From Osedax fenrisi (Eukaryota > Annelida > Polychaeta > Sabellida > Siboglinidae): a stretch of DNA of 64,000 nt. A model generated the notes under the pieces. That model ran no database searches, had not been told where the DNA came from, and saw only the letters and a program-made list of their open reading frames with translations. Made by a program: the position numbers and the translations under genes. Of the stretch, positions 25,700-38,400 are shown in pieces (the first letter of the stretch is position 1; the number at the start of each line of letters is the position of its first letter). The stretch lies in contig OZ025240.1 of the NCBI GenBank assembly GCA_964019155.1, forward strand, positions 32,727,007-32,791,006. Direction: 5' to 3'.

Positions 25700-27684
25700 A
25701 TTGTATGAGCACATTTAAATGTGAGGACTTCCTTCAGATATCATGTAACAGTTGGTGTTTAAACATTTAATGTTTAACTTATTTTATTATAATAATAATG
25801 GGGAATATGGACTGTAGGCAAATATTAAATAACTATAAATAACAAAGTTCACGTATGTCGGGCCACGCGTGAACTTTGCTATTTATAGTTATCTAATTGT
25901 TGCCTACCGTCCGTACCCATAGTTGGCATCGTGAGGTTTTTTCATTGGTTTTTTGGTTTTTCAAATTGCAGGTTTTTTGGTTTTGGTTTTTTGCTAAAAT
26001 ATAAATTGAATAGCATATATTAAATATATGATATATTCTATTTTATTATTATAATAATTATATACACTTTAATTAATAATTCAATTTAAAACTTCAATTT
26101 TATTAAATAAATAATAGTTAATTAAGATTACTTTGTTTTTTTTTATGAAGGTTTTTTGTCTAAATATAAATTAAATCTCATATATATTATATACATTTAA
26201 ATGTATTAAATTTAATTCATGTTTAAACTTTAATTATTAGAGTGTATTATGTTTATACTTGTAGTTTATTTATATAAGTAGCACAGATTTATCTAAGGAA
26301 AGATACGAGTTATATGTATAAAATTGAATCACGCGATTTTATCGTAAGTTTTAGATTAGTTTACACAATGTAAAGATGGTATATATTATGAATGTATTTT
26401 CCGTAGACATACCAATATACCATCGGACGTTGGTATATTACAAAAAACGCTCTCTTAAATCATATAAAACTTACAAGAAATCTGTGTAATTCAATTTTGT
26501 ATACAAAATACCTAGAGCACCACCTTTATAGGGTTAATTATGATTTTGAATAATATACATATTGTTGTATGGAAACAGCGCAGTATTATACTGAGTATAT
26601 AAACTATTTAGGTGATTTGATACTATTGCTAGTAGCGGCAGATAGTAGTTATTAATTATGTTGCATATATATGTTATATATTATGTTAGATATATACCAA
26701 AGATTTTGCGAAGCATAGATATAACACTCCCTATGCATGCAACGTAATTTAGTTATAGCCCCAACCGCTGCTAGCAGTAGTATCGAAATCACTGAAATAG
26801 ATTTAGGTTCGGCTCTGTTTGCATACAACAATGTTTGCATTGCTCTATTAAATTACATGCAATATAAATTAGCTTTTACTCACTAAATATATACTTATAA
26901 CATTTAAAACATACATATCATATTTGTTTGTTATATATTAGTAATGAACACTTAGTTTTCATCATATAAATATTAATTTAAAGCATATTATTTAACATTT
27001 TAAAAGTGTATAGTTAAATACGAATTTACATTATAAACAATGCATAGTTCCTAAAAGTAACCCGCTATAGGTGGCACCAGGGTATTTTGTATACAAATTC
27101 GAATTACACGATTTCGCGTAAGTGTATATATCTTTCCTTCGGAAAATCTTTGTATATACTATATATATAATATATAGGGAGTGTTAGATATAAGCTTTAA
27201 AACATTTTTGTTAGTAGTAAATTAACTTGATTATTAAGATTAGTTTTTTTTTAAATATTAGTTTTTGGTTTTTTGATTAAATATAAATTAAATGTATAGC
27301 TATTCTATTATATATAAATATTATGTATTTACATACTATATTAAAATGACCATATATTACAAAATATAATGTTTATATTATTATTATAATAATTATTATA
27401 ATTATTATACAATAATTATGATTTTATTAAATAATTATTTTCATCAACGAAAAAACCATAAATAAACCTTGAAAAAACCCAAAAAAACTAGCAAAAAACG
27501 TATAAAAACTAGGAACAAACCAAAAAACCTGGAGCCAAAAAATAGGTTTTTTGCCAACTATGTCCGTACCATCCATATATAAACTTTATATTTTCAAAAA
27601 TGTTGTTATTATAAATAAAATGTATCTATGCATAGTCACTTTTTTTTATAATATAATTTATTATATTATATATATAATATATAT

Positions 27685-27737
<53 letters not shown>

Positions 27738-27879
27738 TTTAGTATTAAAAACCTGAAACTGCAAGAAAAAAACTACCGGTTTTTTGAATTGCTTCATTAG
27801 CAACTTTAATTATAAAGTCGCATAGTTTATCTTGTACTTCAGTAGTAGTATCATATGTATGCATTACATGATTCGCCAT
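20712..27879 (-). CDS. PGLS: 6-phosphogluconolactonase
   Basis: Hydrolyses 6-phosphogluconolactone to 6-phosphogluconate, the second step of the oxidative pentose-phosphate pathway, in the cytosol. Five minus-strand exons join in phase: 27879-27753, 22835-22626, 22408-22257, 21166-21020, 20819-20712 (TGA). The protein is 247 residues; the human enzyme is 258. Signatures: AVSGGSL around residues 40-46, LADERHV around 73-79, the active-site block GMGPDGHTCSLFPGH at 147-161, PPQRVTLSM in exon 4, and a C-terminal block HWFIDQLAG. The start chosen is the ATG at 27879, which aligns with the family N-terminus; an in-frame extension upstream shows no family similarity. Intron 1 (22836-27752) is 4.9 kb and holds a 217-bp tandem duplication and two hAT-like elements. 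Exon 2 is much richer in GC than its surroundings. Three of four donors have T at +3. Head-to-head with POLE2, tail-to-tail with ECHS1. Confidence 0.94.
22972..23405. repeat. Tandem duplication, about 217-bp unit
   Basis: AGATTATATAGTATTAAATA begins both copies (22972 and about 23189), and both end with GAAATTCATACAT. Lies in PGLS intron 1. No coding capacity. Confidence 0.82.
24042..24917. mobile_element. hAT-like MITE with GTATCAGTATC and TCCGAA arrays
   Basis: TIRs TAGTGTTGTCA and TGACAACGCTA (one mismatch) with ATATATAT on both sides. The left half is an array of GTATCAGTATCGTATCAG-like units (about 24070-24360); the right half is an array of TCCGAAATAGTCCGAATC-like units (about 24735-24910). 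No transposase. PGLS intron 1. Confidence 0.75.
25918..27562. mobile_element. hAT-like MITE with clean 8-bp target duplication
   Basis: TIRs CATAGTTGGCA (25918) and TGCCAACTATG (ending 27562) are flanked by TCCGTACC on both sides (25910-25917 and 27563-27570), a non-repetitive 8-bp target-site duplication. Both subterminal zones are dense in GGTTTTTTGG (or complement). The insertion split an imperfect palindrome at 25801-25917. Its interior is occupied by further inverted-repeat elements (26281-27157). No transposase is encoded. PGLS intron 1. Confidence 0.88.
26697..27157. mobile_element. MITE with GCGAAG-type TIRs, nested
   Basis: Left TIR begins CAAAGATTTTGCGAAGCA; right end is an inverted variant, AAAGATTTTCCGAAGGAAAG on the minus strand. 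A related left arm is at 26281 (ATCTAAGGAAAGATA). Homologous interior sequence recurs at 30720-31105 inside another element. Nested in the hAT-like MITE 25918-27562. Confidence 0.6.
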
Positions 27880-28308
27880 ACTTATAATTATATATGACCT
27901 ATCGTATTCGTATACTTTTGATAAATGATATAGTATTACTTTATTTTGAGAGGATGGGTCATAAATTGTCACTTGACTATAGATAATTTGATTGACATAA
28001 AATATCTAAATAGTAAGGACACAATGTCCTTCTATATTTACCATTATCAATGTAAATTAATTAATATTCATTCACATTGATTGCTAGCATATTAAAAAAA
28101 ACATTTACTTGTATAGTGTATACTTATCTATTCTCTTAGTCTAATATTATAACAGAAATACGCATATGATGAAATTGCTATTTTTATAATATCTTGTTAT
28201 TGGAATTTTATTTATCTCCTATTATATTTTGTAAATTAATTTAATCATCCTTGTTCCGATGATAAAATTTTTAAATACAAATATTTTTTAAATAAATAAA
28301 TTAAAAAT
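27880..28308. promoter_or_regulatory. Probable bidirectional promoter between PGLS and POLE2
   Basis: The start codons of PGLS (27879, minus) and POLE2 (28309, plus) face away from each other with 429 bp between them. No exon, transposon terminus or long microsatellite lies in this gap, unlike almost every other intergenic stretch here, so it must carry the 5' UTRs and probably a shared promoter. No TATA box or CpG island is evident; the segment is AT-rich. This is inferred from gene geometry only. Confidence 0.6.
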
Positions 28309-29746
28309 ATGAATAAAATTAGAAAAGAAATCACTACTCAATTCAAGATGAATGGTTTATGTTTAATGAGGTAATTATTATATTATATTAATTATTGATT
28401 AATATCATACATACATTTCAAAATTAATTATTAACATATTCTAATGATTTAATTATAATTTAAGTATTTAAGTATTTGTTTAGTAAACAGTTTGGGCGGC
28501 AAATATAGATTTATAATATATTAATTAAATCCTATATACTATATTAATACTACATAGTATAATGTGTGTTTGAAATGTATATATGATATTCATTTGATTC
28601 ATAATATTACTAATATTAAATTATATAACAACTACAGTATAATTTTACTTTATATTTAAATATGTATATTTCAATATATTCAGTGATGGGCATATATCTT
28701 TTATTCATGATCTCCGATCACGATCGTGATCTATTTATCGTCGATCAAAATTCTGACGATCACGATCCTGTATTCATAGTATACTGTTGCGATCACGATC
28801 AAGATCACTATAGTAATAGTATATGATCATCTCGATCACGATCATTATATTTCAATAATTATAATAATTATTGAAATAGAATGATCGACGATTACGCTCA
28901 CTTTTAATAATCTACTTTTACAATTGTAGTGATCATTAGTGACATTTTCTATATACTATAGTTTGTAAAATGTAAAATAATAAATATCTAACTGCATTGT
29001 AGTATTTACTGGTATGCCCAAATAGTTTATGTACGTATCCACTATAACCTATATATATAACCATTCTACTAATATTGATATATTAAATAATTATAATAAT
29101 ATAAAATATATATTACACTACTTATTAAATTTAATGAAATATTACCATCATCTACACCAATATAGAGGATGTTTAGTATTGCAGGGCATATCAATAATCC
29201 TAGGCGAAATAAATTAAACGATAATAATTGTGAATATTTAGTTATTTTAAAAGCAAATAGTGCCTATTAATATTGTGATATATGAATTTGTTTTATTTAT
29301 TTAACTACGTGTAGGTTGTAATTATGTATACATACTATGTTGTAATTATGTATACATAGTATGTATTATAGTATGTATTATAGTATGTATTACATACTAT
29401 GTTGTAATTATGTATACTATATTATAATTATGTATACTAAATAATAAATATTAATTTTATTTCTATTTTTATTATTCCTATATATTTATTTATGATCTAT
29501 AAGTTATATACTATAACTATCAATATTGTGATCTCCGATAGTGAGTGTTTGCCGTCGATCCAAATTCTAACGATTACGATCCTTTATCTGAAGTCGATAC
29601 TTTTGCGATCATGATCACAGTAGTGATATCGCTGACGATCGAGATCGAGTCTATTACAATGGATCTATTATTGTGATCGACGAGCATGCCCATCACTGAG
29701 TAATTAATAATGTAGTTATAATGTTGTGTACAGTGTGGCATCAGAG

Positions 29747-29799
<53 letters not shown>

Positions 29800-31839
29800 A
29801 ACTAGTTACTAGTAACTAGTATAGGGTTATATTAGATTATGGCATGCATACAAAATATAAATATTTATACAATGTTTCAATAAAATATAGATAGCAACTA
29901 AAAGTGATTCATATTCTTGAACATGATATTTCTACAAAATATATTTTAGGATGCATATATACTATATATTATATACATAATATGTATTACATATATTATA
30001 GATACTTAATAACATATATATATCAGTGTTCATTCTAGGTTTGAGGGCAGCTACCAAAAAAAAATTATTATAGGGAATTTAAATATATTTTACTAAGTAA
30101 AATATAGTATTACATATTTGGGTAATTTTGCCATGTATTTATAAATTCATTTATTATAAATGATATATTAGATGGACGCTTATACCCTGAGGTAATTTAA
30201 ACCTGTAACAATTGTTACTTACAAAAGCTACTTAAGTAGCTTTCTGAATTAGAGATGTAAATAAATAGCAAAATAAGTATTCGATTTGATTACTTATTAT
30301 TTGTTTACAATTAAATGATTTACAAATTGTAATTCTAATACATTGATATCAAATAATTCTTTTTATATTCAATTTTATATTATATATATATATATATTCA
30401 GTAGTGTTAATGTTAGAGCTACACAGCTACTCACATCGGGAAGTGCCCTAAGTGTGTTGATAATTGCCGTTAATATAAGATAATTAATATAATTGTAATA
30501 TCACGTATTCAAAGAGTTATATCTCTAATAACATACATTTATTTTTTAATAAATGACATATTTACAATTAATATTTATCAAATAGCCTTTAATTGTATTA
30601 TTTTTATTCTATTATTAAAATTATGGAGAATACCTTACATCATAACAGTGGAAGATTTTATGAAGCAAAAATATAACACTTAATATATACACAAAGTTAT
30701 TAATACTTACTCCTTGTCACAGCTGGCAGTCATATCGAATCACTGAAATAGATTTAGGTTTGACGTGGTTTTAACACAACAATGCTTTCATTGTTCTATA
30801 TAATTACATAATAATGTAATATAAGTTTGATTTTACTCACTTCATAGATATGTATATTTTAAACCAAAATATTCTATTGTTATATACTAGTAATGTACAC
30901 TTAGTTTTAATGGTATAAATTATAATTTAAACCATTTATTTTACATTTTAAAAGTGTATATTTTGAAACGAATTTACATTATAAACGACACAATTGTCCG
31001 AAATAAAAAATTAAACAAACTATGTTGGTAGCTCTCTACATGTTGTGTGTACAAAATCGAATTACACGTTAATATTATCTCCTTCCTCAGAGAAATCTTC
31101 GATAGTAGGTTAAATTCATTATTTTTCAAATAATGGCAAATATATAGTATTTCCCCTTTGCAATATCTATTTGTTATTTTATATAAACAAGCTATTTAAA
31201 TAATCCAGACAAATTAAATATGATATAAACTGCTTGAACTATATTTAAAATAATCTATTTTAATATTGAGTACACAATTCACTACCCAAATCAGAAATTT
31301 GTATAAAACTTTACATATTGGGTAATGAATCTGCAATAATTATTATGATCTCATTTAGTATTTCCGCATATATATAAATCACATGATTTTTTTAATATCA
31401 GTAATTTAAAATTTTCGAAATCATCTAGCTAAATATATGTATTCAAAATGCCTATTTTACAATGTAATATTAAATAACTGAGATAATATCAAAATATCAA
31501 AAAAAAATTAATCACATATATTATCAATAAATCAATATTTTGTATAATTATAATATTTAACAAAAGTACTTTATGGCATAATTATTATTAAATTAATATT
31601 ATTAATAAAACAATATGAGCAAAATAATTGCCAAATTCTAAGGAATGAATTTAGACAGCTACTCACTATATCCTTTAATTTGACTTAGTATAAAGCAACC
31701 TTCTAATATAGAATTGATCATAATCGAATTCATAAATTAATGGCGTATAACGCGTATATATGATTCCATATTTGCCCTAGTAAAATATTTGAAAATATAA
31801 TTATTTTATCTGCTCTGAAATCTAGAGTGAACACTGATA

Positions 31840-31878
<39 letters not shown>

Positions 31879-34800
31879 CTATTTGGTTTATTAGACACTA
31901 AAATAGGGTCATGTAGTCCCCTTCGCTCGTGCGGGAAGAAAATAATAATAATACAATAATAATTTAACAATAATATACATTGAATATGACAACGGACAAA
32001 AATAATAAGTGATATAGATAAGTGTTATATACTACAGACTGCATTGATATAGTGGAGTATTATATACTACAGAATGCATTGATATAGAGGAGTGTTATAT
32101 AATAATAAAATAATATTAATATGATAACAATTTAATAATGATGTACATTTAATATAAAACGAAAAAAATAATGAGTTGGATGATTTAATGATTAAAGGTA
32201 GAGAGAAAAGAAGAAGTAAGATTTATAAATCTTTTGTGGGATCTAATATAACGAATGGTAGGAGGGAATTCCATAGGGTGAGACCGGAATTTTTAAAAGC
32301 TCAAATTTAGGTATATTTTACTAAATTCTGGGAGATAATTAGATATTTGGTAATGAAACGAAGGTAATATTTTACGTTTTTTAATTAGATCAGAGATATA
32401 TATATATATATATATATCAGTCTCATATAGCAGTCTCAGTATATTTAATAAAAGTATCTATGCAGTCTATGTAATAAAAACACCGATGCAGTCTCAGTCT
32501 CACTCATAAAAATCATCGTTTAGCATTAGTATTAATTGTATAGGATTATACATTCATTATAATGAATGTATAATCCTATACAAATTATTTCTAATGCTAA
32601 ACGATAATTATCGGTCATCAGAAACATGTTTTTACCTATCTCATTTACCTAAATAATATTCTCATTTTAAATTCATACAAATAAATAGAAATATAAACAA
32701 CGGTGAACTAACATAACTAATAACATCGTACTTCTTTGAAATGTGAAAATTAAAATCCATTTTATTTATAAAATATATTTAATCTAATATAGAATAAAGT
32801 ATAGTATTGTAGTATAGAATAACTAGTTAAATAAAGTAATTTTAAGTTGTTTTTATACATATAATTATTTGTATGTAAAAATACTAATACATCTTGTATT
32901 GTTTTCATCACTAAGTAGGTTTCTTTCATCTGGTAATATATTACAGATTGAGGGAAAACCACTCTCTTATTAGCTACTGATTTAACTGGCTGACAAAATA
33001 TATAAATCATATTTTGAGAGATAGTTAGTAAAGGCTAATGCTATAAATTATAGGAAACATTTTAAGATGTTTGAATGCATATAGTATCATACATAGGTAT
33101 GAAAATAAAATGATGATTATATGTTAATTTATAAAAATCATCAATTCGTCACAGTTACATTATGTAAAGTTTCTGTTTAACTAAGGTTTGGGCTAATTTT
33201 GTAGCTGAAATGAAAGATTCAACTCCATATCAACAATATTAATCATAAATTCAAATAGTGACATTTTAAGAATATAATATAATCTTTTTAGCTCTTTTAT
33301 AGTGTTCGTATTGTATACATATTTGTTATCTTTGTAGCCTAACTTTGGTCTTTCGTTTTCTTTGATTTTTTATAGTTTAACTTATTTATTATTTTAGTAG
33401 CTTTTTACATTTTTAAATTTTTTATTATATATTTGTATTATATTTTATTATTATTTTATTGTTATATACATGATGTTTTCTTGGTATTGAGAGATAGATT
33501 TAATTTTATTGTATTGATTTTTTATGAGACAGAACATAAATGAACAAAATAGAATTGCAAAATATTTATACTCTTTATATTTATTCGTTTTTGTATTAAT
33601 TCTCTCATTACCAAGAGCAGTTTGGTATCTCGATAAGTTCAATAGAACTTCTATACCATACCTGGGTTTTTGATCTCGGTCATCAACTGAATCTTATATT
33701 ATTATTATTATTAATAATAATTATAATAATAATTTATTATTATTATATATATTATATAAATGACATAATAAGATAATGTAAATATATAATGCTATATAAT
33801 AATAATAGTAATACATATTTAGTGAGGCTACGAAATATTTGATATCTGGAATTGAACACTTTGATGGCACTGAAAGGGAGGAGAATATTCAAAGAATTAT
33901 TGATTTTCTATTGAAGGATAACCGTATGTATTAATACATAGTGAAAGCACTAACCATAAGTGTTAATTAACCATTTACTAATTACTAATTAATTCTATTT
34001 CTAATCGTAATTAATACAAATTACAAAATACATTTCTACAGAAGGTTAATTTAATCGAATCTCTACTATTAAAAATAATTAAATATATACATATATATAT
34101 ATATATATTTGAATGTATCAATGAATCTATTTTAATAGATAATTATCTATTCATATCAATATAAAGTATTTTGCGAAGCAAAGATATATCACTCTAATAA
34201 TTAAGATATTAATTTTTTAAATTAATGAAAAATTGCTCTATATGTATACAAACTATTTATTTCTAATTATATTTTTAGATTATATTGGTTTACATATAAA
34301 TTTTAAAAATATATCACTATTATAAATGAAAAGTTATTTTCATTTTGTAATAAAATATCAATTTAATATATAGTATTTGTTTTAAGAATATAACATTATT
34401 TTATAATAAGATCTACTTTTATTAAAATATACAGCCATATACGAGAAACATGATAAATAAATAGATCGATTTTTAATATGAAATTATATATATTTTGTAA
34501 TATGCTTACAAATACTAGGCAATTGAGAGAAAGCTTTTAAAATTATTTAAAACGATAGTATTGCCACCTATATTTCAATCTAATCAGCAATCAAATTTAT
34601 TTTCGTAAATAGATATATATCACTTATAAGATATATCTTTGCTTCGCAAAATATTTGTAAATATGTAATTTTTTTTAATGAAACAATTATAATTACATTA
34701 ACAATAATAATATAAGATAATCTAATATCTATTGACATAGGCTAGGTAATGCAATACAAATTTTCATCACTGTACATTTACAATACATATATCATCATAC

Positions 34801-35361
34801 CCAATGCACCCATATCTAGTGAACTCCAATCATGTCGAACTTAAAGATATAGAAAATGTCATAGAGAAGTTAAATAGTGAAGATGATATTCAGAGGTTTA
34901 TTGCAAGTGATCTGCTTATGTAATAGAGCAGTTAAGTAATAGTATTAACATATTTAATCATTCTATTAGTTTTAATAATTTTGTAGAAATATATGTATAT
35001 AAATATATTATATAATATATTATATATATATAATATATTATATATATATATATATATAATTATTAATCATATATATTAATCTTAAATTGTAATAGTCATC
35101 CAATAAATAACTGAATGATAATAATACACATTACATGTTGTATATTTATAATTCATTATTCATTAAAAACATATTATATATTACATAATATTAGATAACA
35201 TTGTATAAACACGATTACCAGTGATCTGATGTTATATGTGATAGATGCATTTCAAGTCCCTCACATCACCTACTCAAATCTCAAAAGTAAATTCGTTTTG
35301 TTAGTTATTCTTTACTGTATATTTGTAATCTTAATTAAATATATAACTCTCTCTCTCACTC

Positions 35362-35406
<45 letters not shown>

Positions 35407-38400
35407 GATCTTCGATTATGTTATACAATTATTATATAATTATTTTAAAAAACGTTAAAAGGTTAATTAATTCTATATTTAATTAAGTTATGCTATAACT
35501 AAAATTAAAGTGTTACTATAACATTATAATTATGCATTTATCATTAAACATTTAATTTATTATTCAATATTCTATTAGTTAAATAACTAACATTTTAAAT
35601 TCCTTTCCTATTTGTCGATTACATATATTATAAATAATCTAATAATATTATTTTAACTTTTAATATTTGAAACTATTGATATCATTTGATGACTATAAAG
35701 TTATTTATAAAGTATTTATTGTATTTACTAGAAAGAATGAATTGGGTGATGACAAAGATTTCTTACACTCTGATGCTACAGCCAAAAGTGAATTATTCAT
35801 TGAGAGATATGAGATATTATTACAGGTAATAATGGAGTTTATTTATTTAATTTATATATTATTTTATATAAAGTGAATCTCGATATCTTTAATAATAAAA
35901 TCTATGATATTATTATAAATATAATTTATATTTGCTTATTACATTTTTCTGATCATATATATATTATATTATAATTATTAAATCAGGTTTATATTATTAT
36001 TTAATTATATGAATTATTATATTTTATTTATTTTATTACTTTATCCTTAGTTTTTTTATATAAGTTACTATTTTTTGTAATAAGTTTACTATCTAAATTA
36101 TTAATCAAATTACATCTGAATCATTATAATCATTAATAATCTTGAACATTGAACATACATTGAATTCCTATTAATAGAATACCTATTACACAGAGAACCA
36201 AGCGCCATGATTTGTTTACTCCGACAATATTGGGCGTAAGAAATGCTGGGGCTAAATTTAAAGTAACGTTACACTAAATCTAGAGTTTTATTAATATTGT
36301 ATATTAATATTTAATATATCTTTTTTTGTAAATAATAACCTCTATAATAACTACTATAATAACCACTATAATAACCACTATAATAACCACTATAATAACC
36401 ACTATAATAACCACTATAATAACCACTATAATAACCACTATAATAACCACTATAATAACCACTATAATAACCACTATAATAACCACTATAATAACTACTA
36501 TAATAACCACTATAATAACCACTATAATAACCACTATAATAACCACTATAATAACCACTATAATAACCACTGTAATAACCACTATAATAACCACTATAAT
36601 AACTACTATAATAACCACTATAATAACCACTATAATAACCACTATAATAACCACTATAATAACCACTATAATAACCACTATAATAACCACTATAATAACC
36701 ACTATAATAACCACTATAATAACTACTATAATAACCACTATAATAACCACTATAATAACCACTATAATAACCACTATAATAACCACTATAATAACCACTA
36801 TAATAACCACTATAATAACCACTATAATAACCACTATAATAACCACTATAATAACCACTGTAATAACCACTATAATAACCACTATAATAACTACTATAAT
36901 AACCACTATAATAACCACTATAATAACCACTATAATAACCACTATAATAACCACTATAATAACCACTATAATAACTACTATAATAACCACTATAATAACC
37001 ACTATAATAACCACTATAATAACCACTATAATAACCACTATAATAACCACTATAATAACTACTATAATAACCACTATAATAACCACTATAATAACCACTA
37101 TAATAACCACTATAATAACCACTATAATAACCTCTATAATAACCACTGTAATAGCCACTATAATAACCACTATAATAACCACTATTCACTCATTGTAGCT
37201 ACGTCAGATTGAGTTTCTCCTAGGAAGCAGTGCCAGAATAGGAGACGTCATCGTCTTGGGAATGTTGACGCAACTTAAAGAGGTTCTTATCTTATACTTT
37301 ACTCAATAGCTATGTCCTTAGTGAATATGCCCTCAAAGGATATGTCCTTAATGACTATCCCTTAATGACTAGGTTCGTAATGACTATATTCTCACTCCCG
37401 TATTATATACGAGGTAAACTACATGCCAGAAAATAATGCAGAGTATTAGATGGCTTTAAATATTAATATTTGTAATTATGAATCTAATTATATTAGAATT
37501 CATATATAATATAGTGTTCATGAAATATAACTATAATATATTCCTAACATTTCCTTGGAACTAAAAATATATATTTCTTCGTTATTATTTAATATTTATT
37601 TTTTATATATTATTTACAGTTTTAATATTATAATGATTATTAAGAGCATGTATTATTTAAACCTTGTAAAATACATAATTAAATGGTAAATTATTTTAAA
37701 ACAATAACTACATTATATTATATGGATCGTGGAGTAAAACAAGGTGACCCAATGTCTCCCGCTCTTTTTAACTCCATTATAGATTATGTAACTGATAATA
37801 TGCCAGGTAGTATTAATTTACAAGGAAATAGTACAATAAGCCATATGGCATTTGCAGATGATCTGGTTTTATTTGCGAAAGATGATGTAATGATGCAATA
37901 TCAAGTTGATCATGTTTTATTTAGACTAGCTCAATGTGGGTTAAACGTTAGCAAATCAAAATGCACTACATTGAATATAATTATTAACCCAAATAAAAAA
38001 CAATGGATATGTAACCCATATAGTTTTATATCTATTGATAATTCTACAATTAAAGCGCTAAATATAGAAGAAACTTATAGATATCTTGGCATCAACTTAG
38101 GCGCTTTGGATAATAAAAATAATTCAATTAATGATGACCTCACATCGAAACTCTTGGCAATATCTAAATCTACTCTAAAACCCCAACAAAAATTGTTTAT
38201 GCTCAAAAATCATCTAATTCCAAGTATGCTTCATACCTTGACTTTCTCTAACGTCTATTTAAATTCATTAAAAACGATGGATAGAAGTATTCGGGCGTTC
38301 GTCAGACGTTGGCTTCGACTACCTTCAGATACTTCACTTGGTGTATTCTACGCACCTAGTAGTATCGGTGGGATAGCTATCACTCGTCTTTTTCTGGCAA

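Noticed and set aside
36304..37189. Two 292-codon minus-strand open frames (VVII and SGYY repeats)
   Set aside because: Both are translations of a perfect 12-bp minisatellite inside POLE2 intron 6; any stop-free 12-mer gives such frames.
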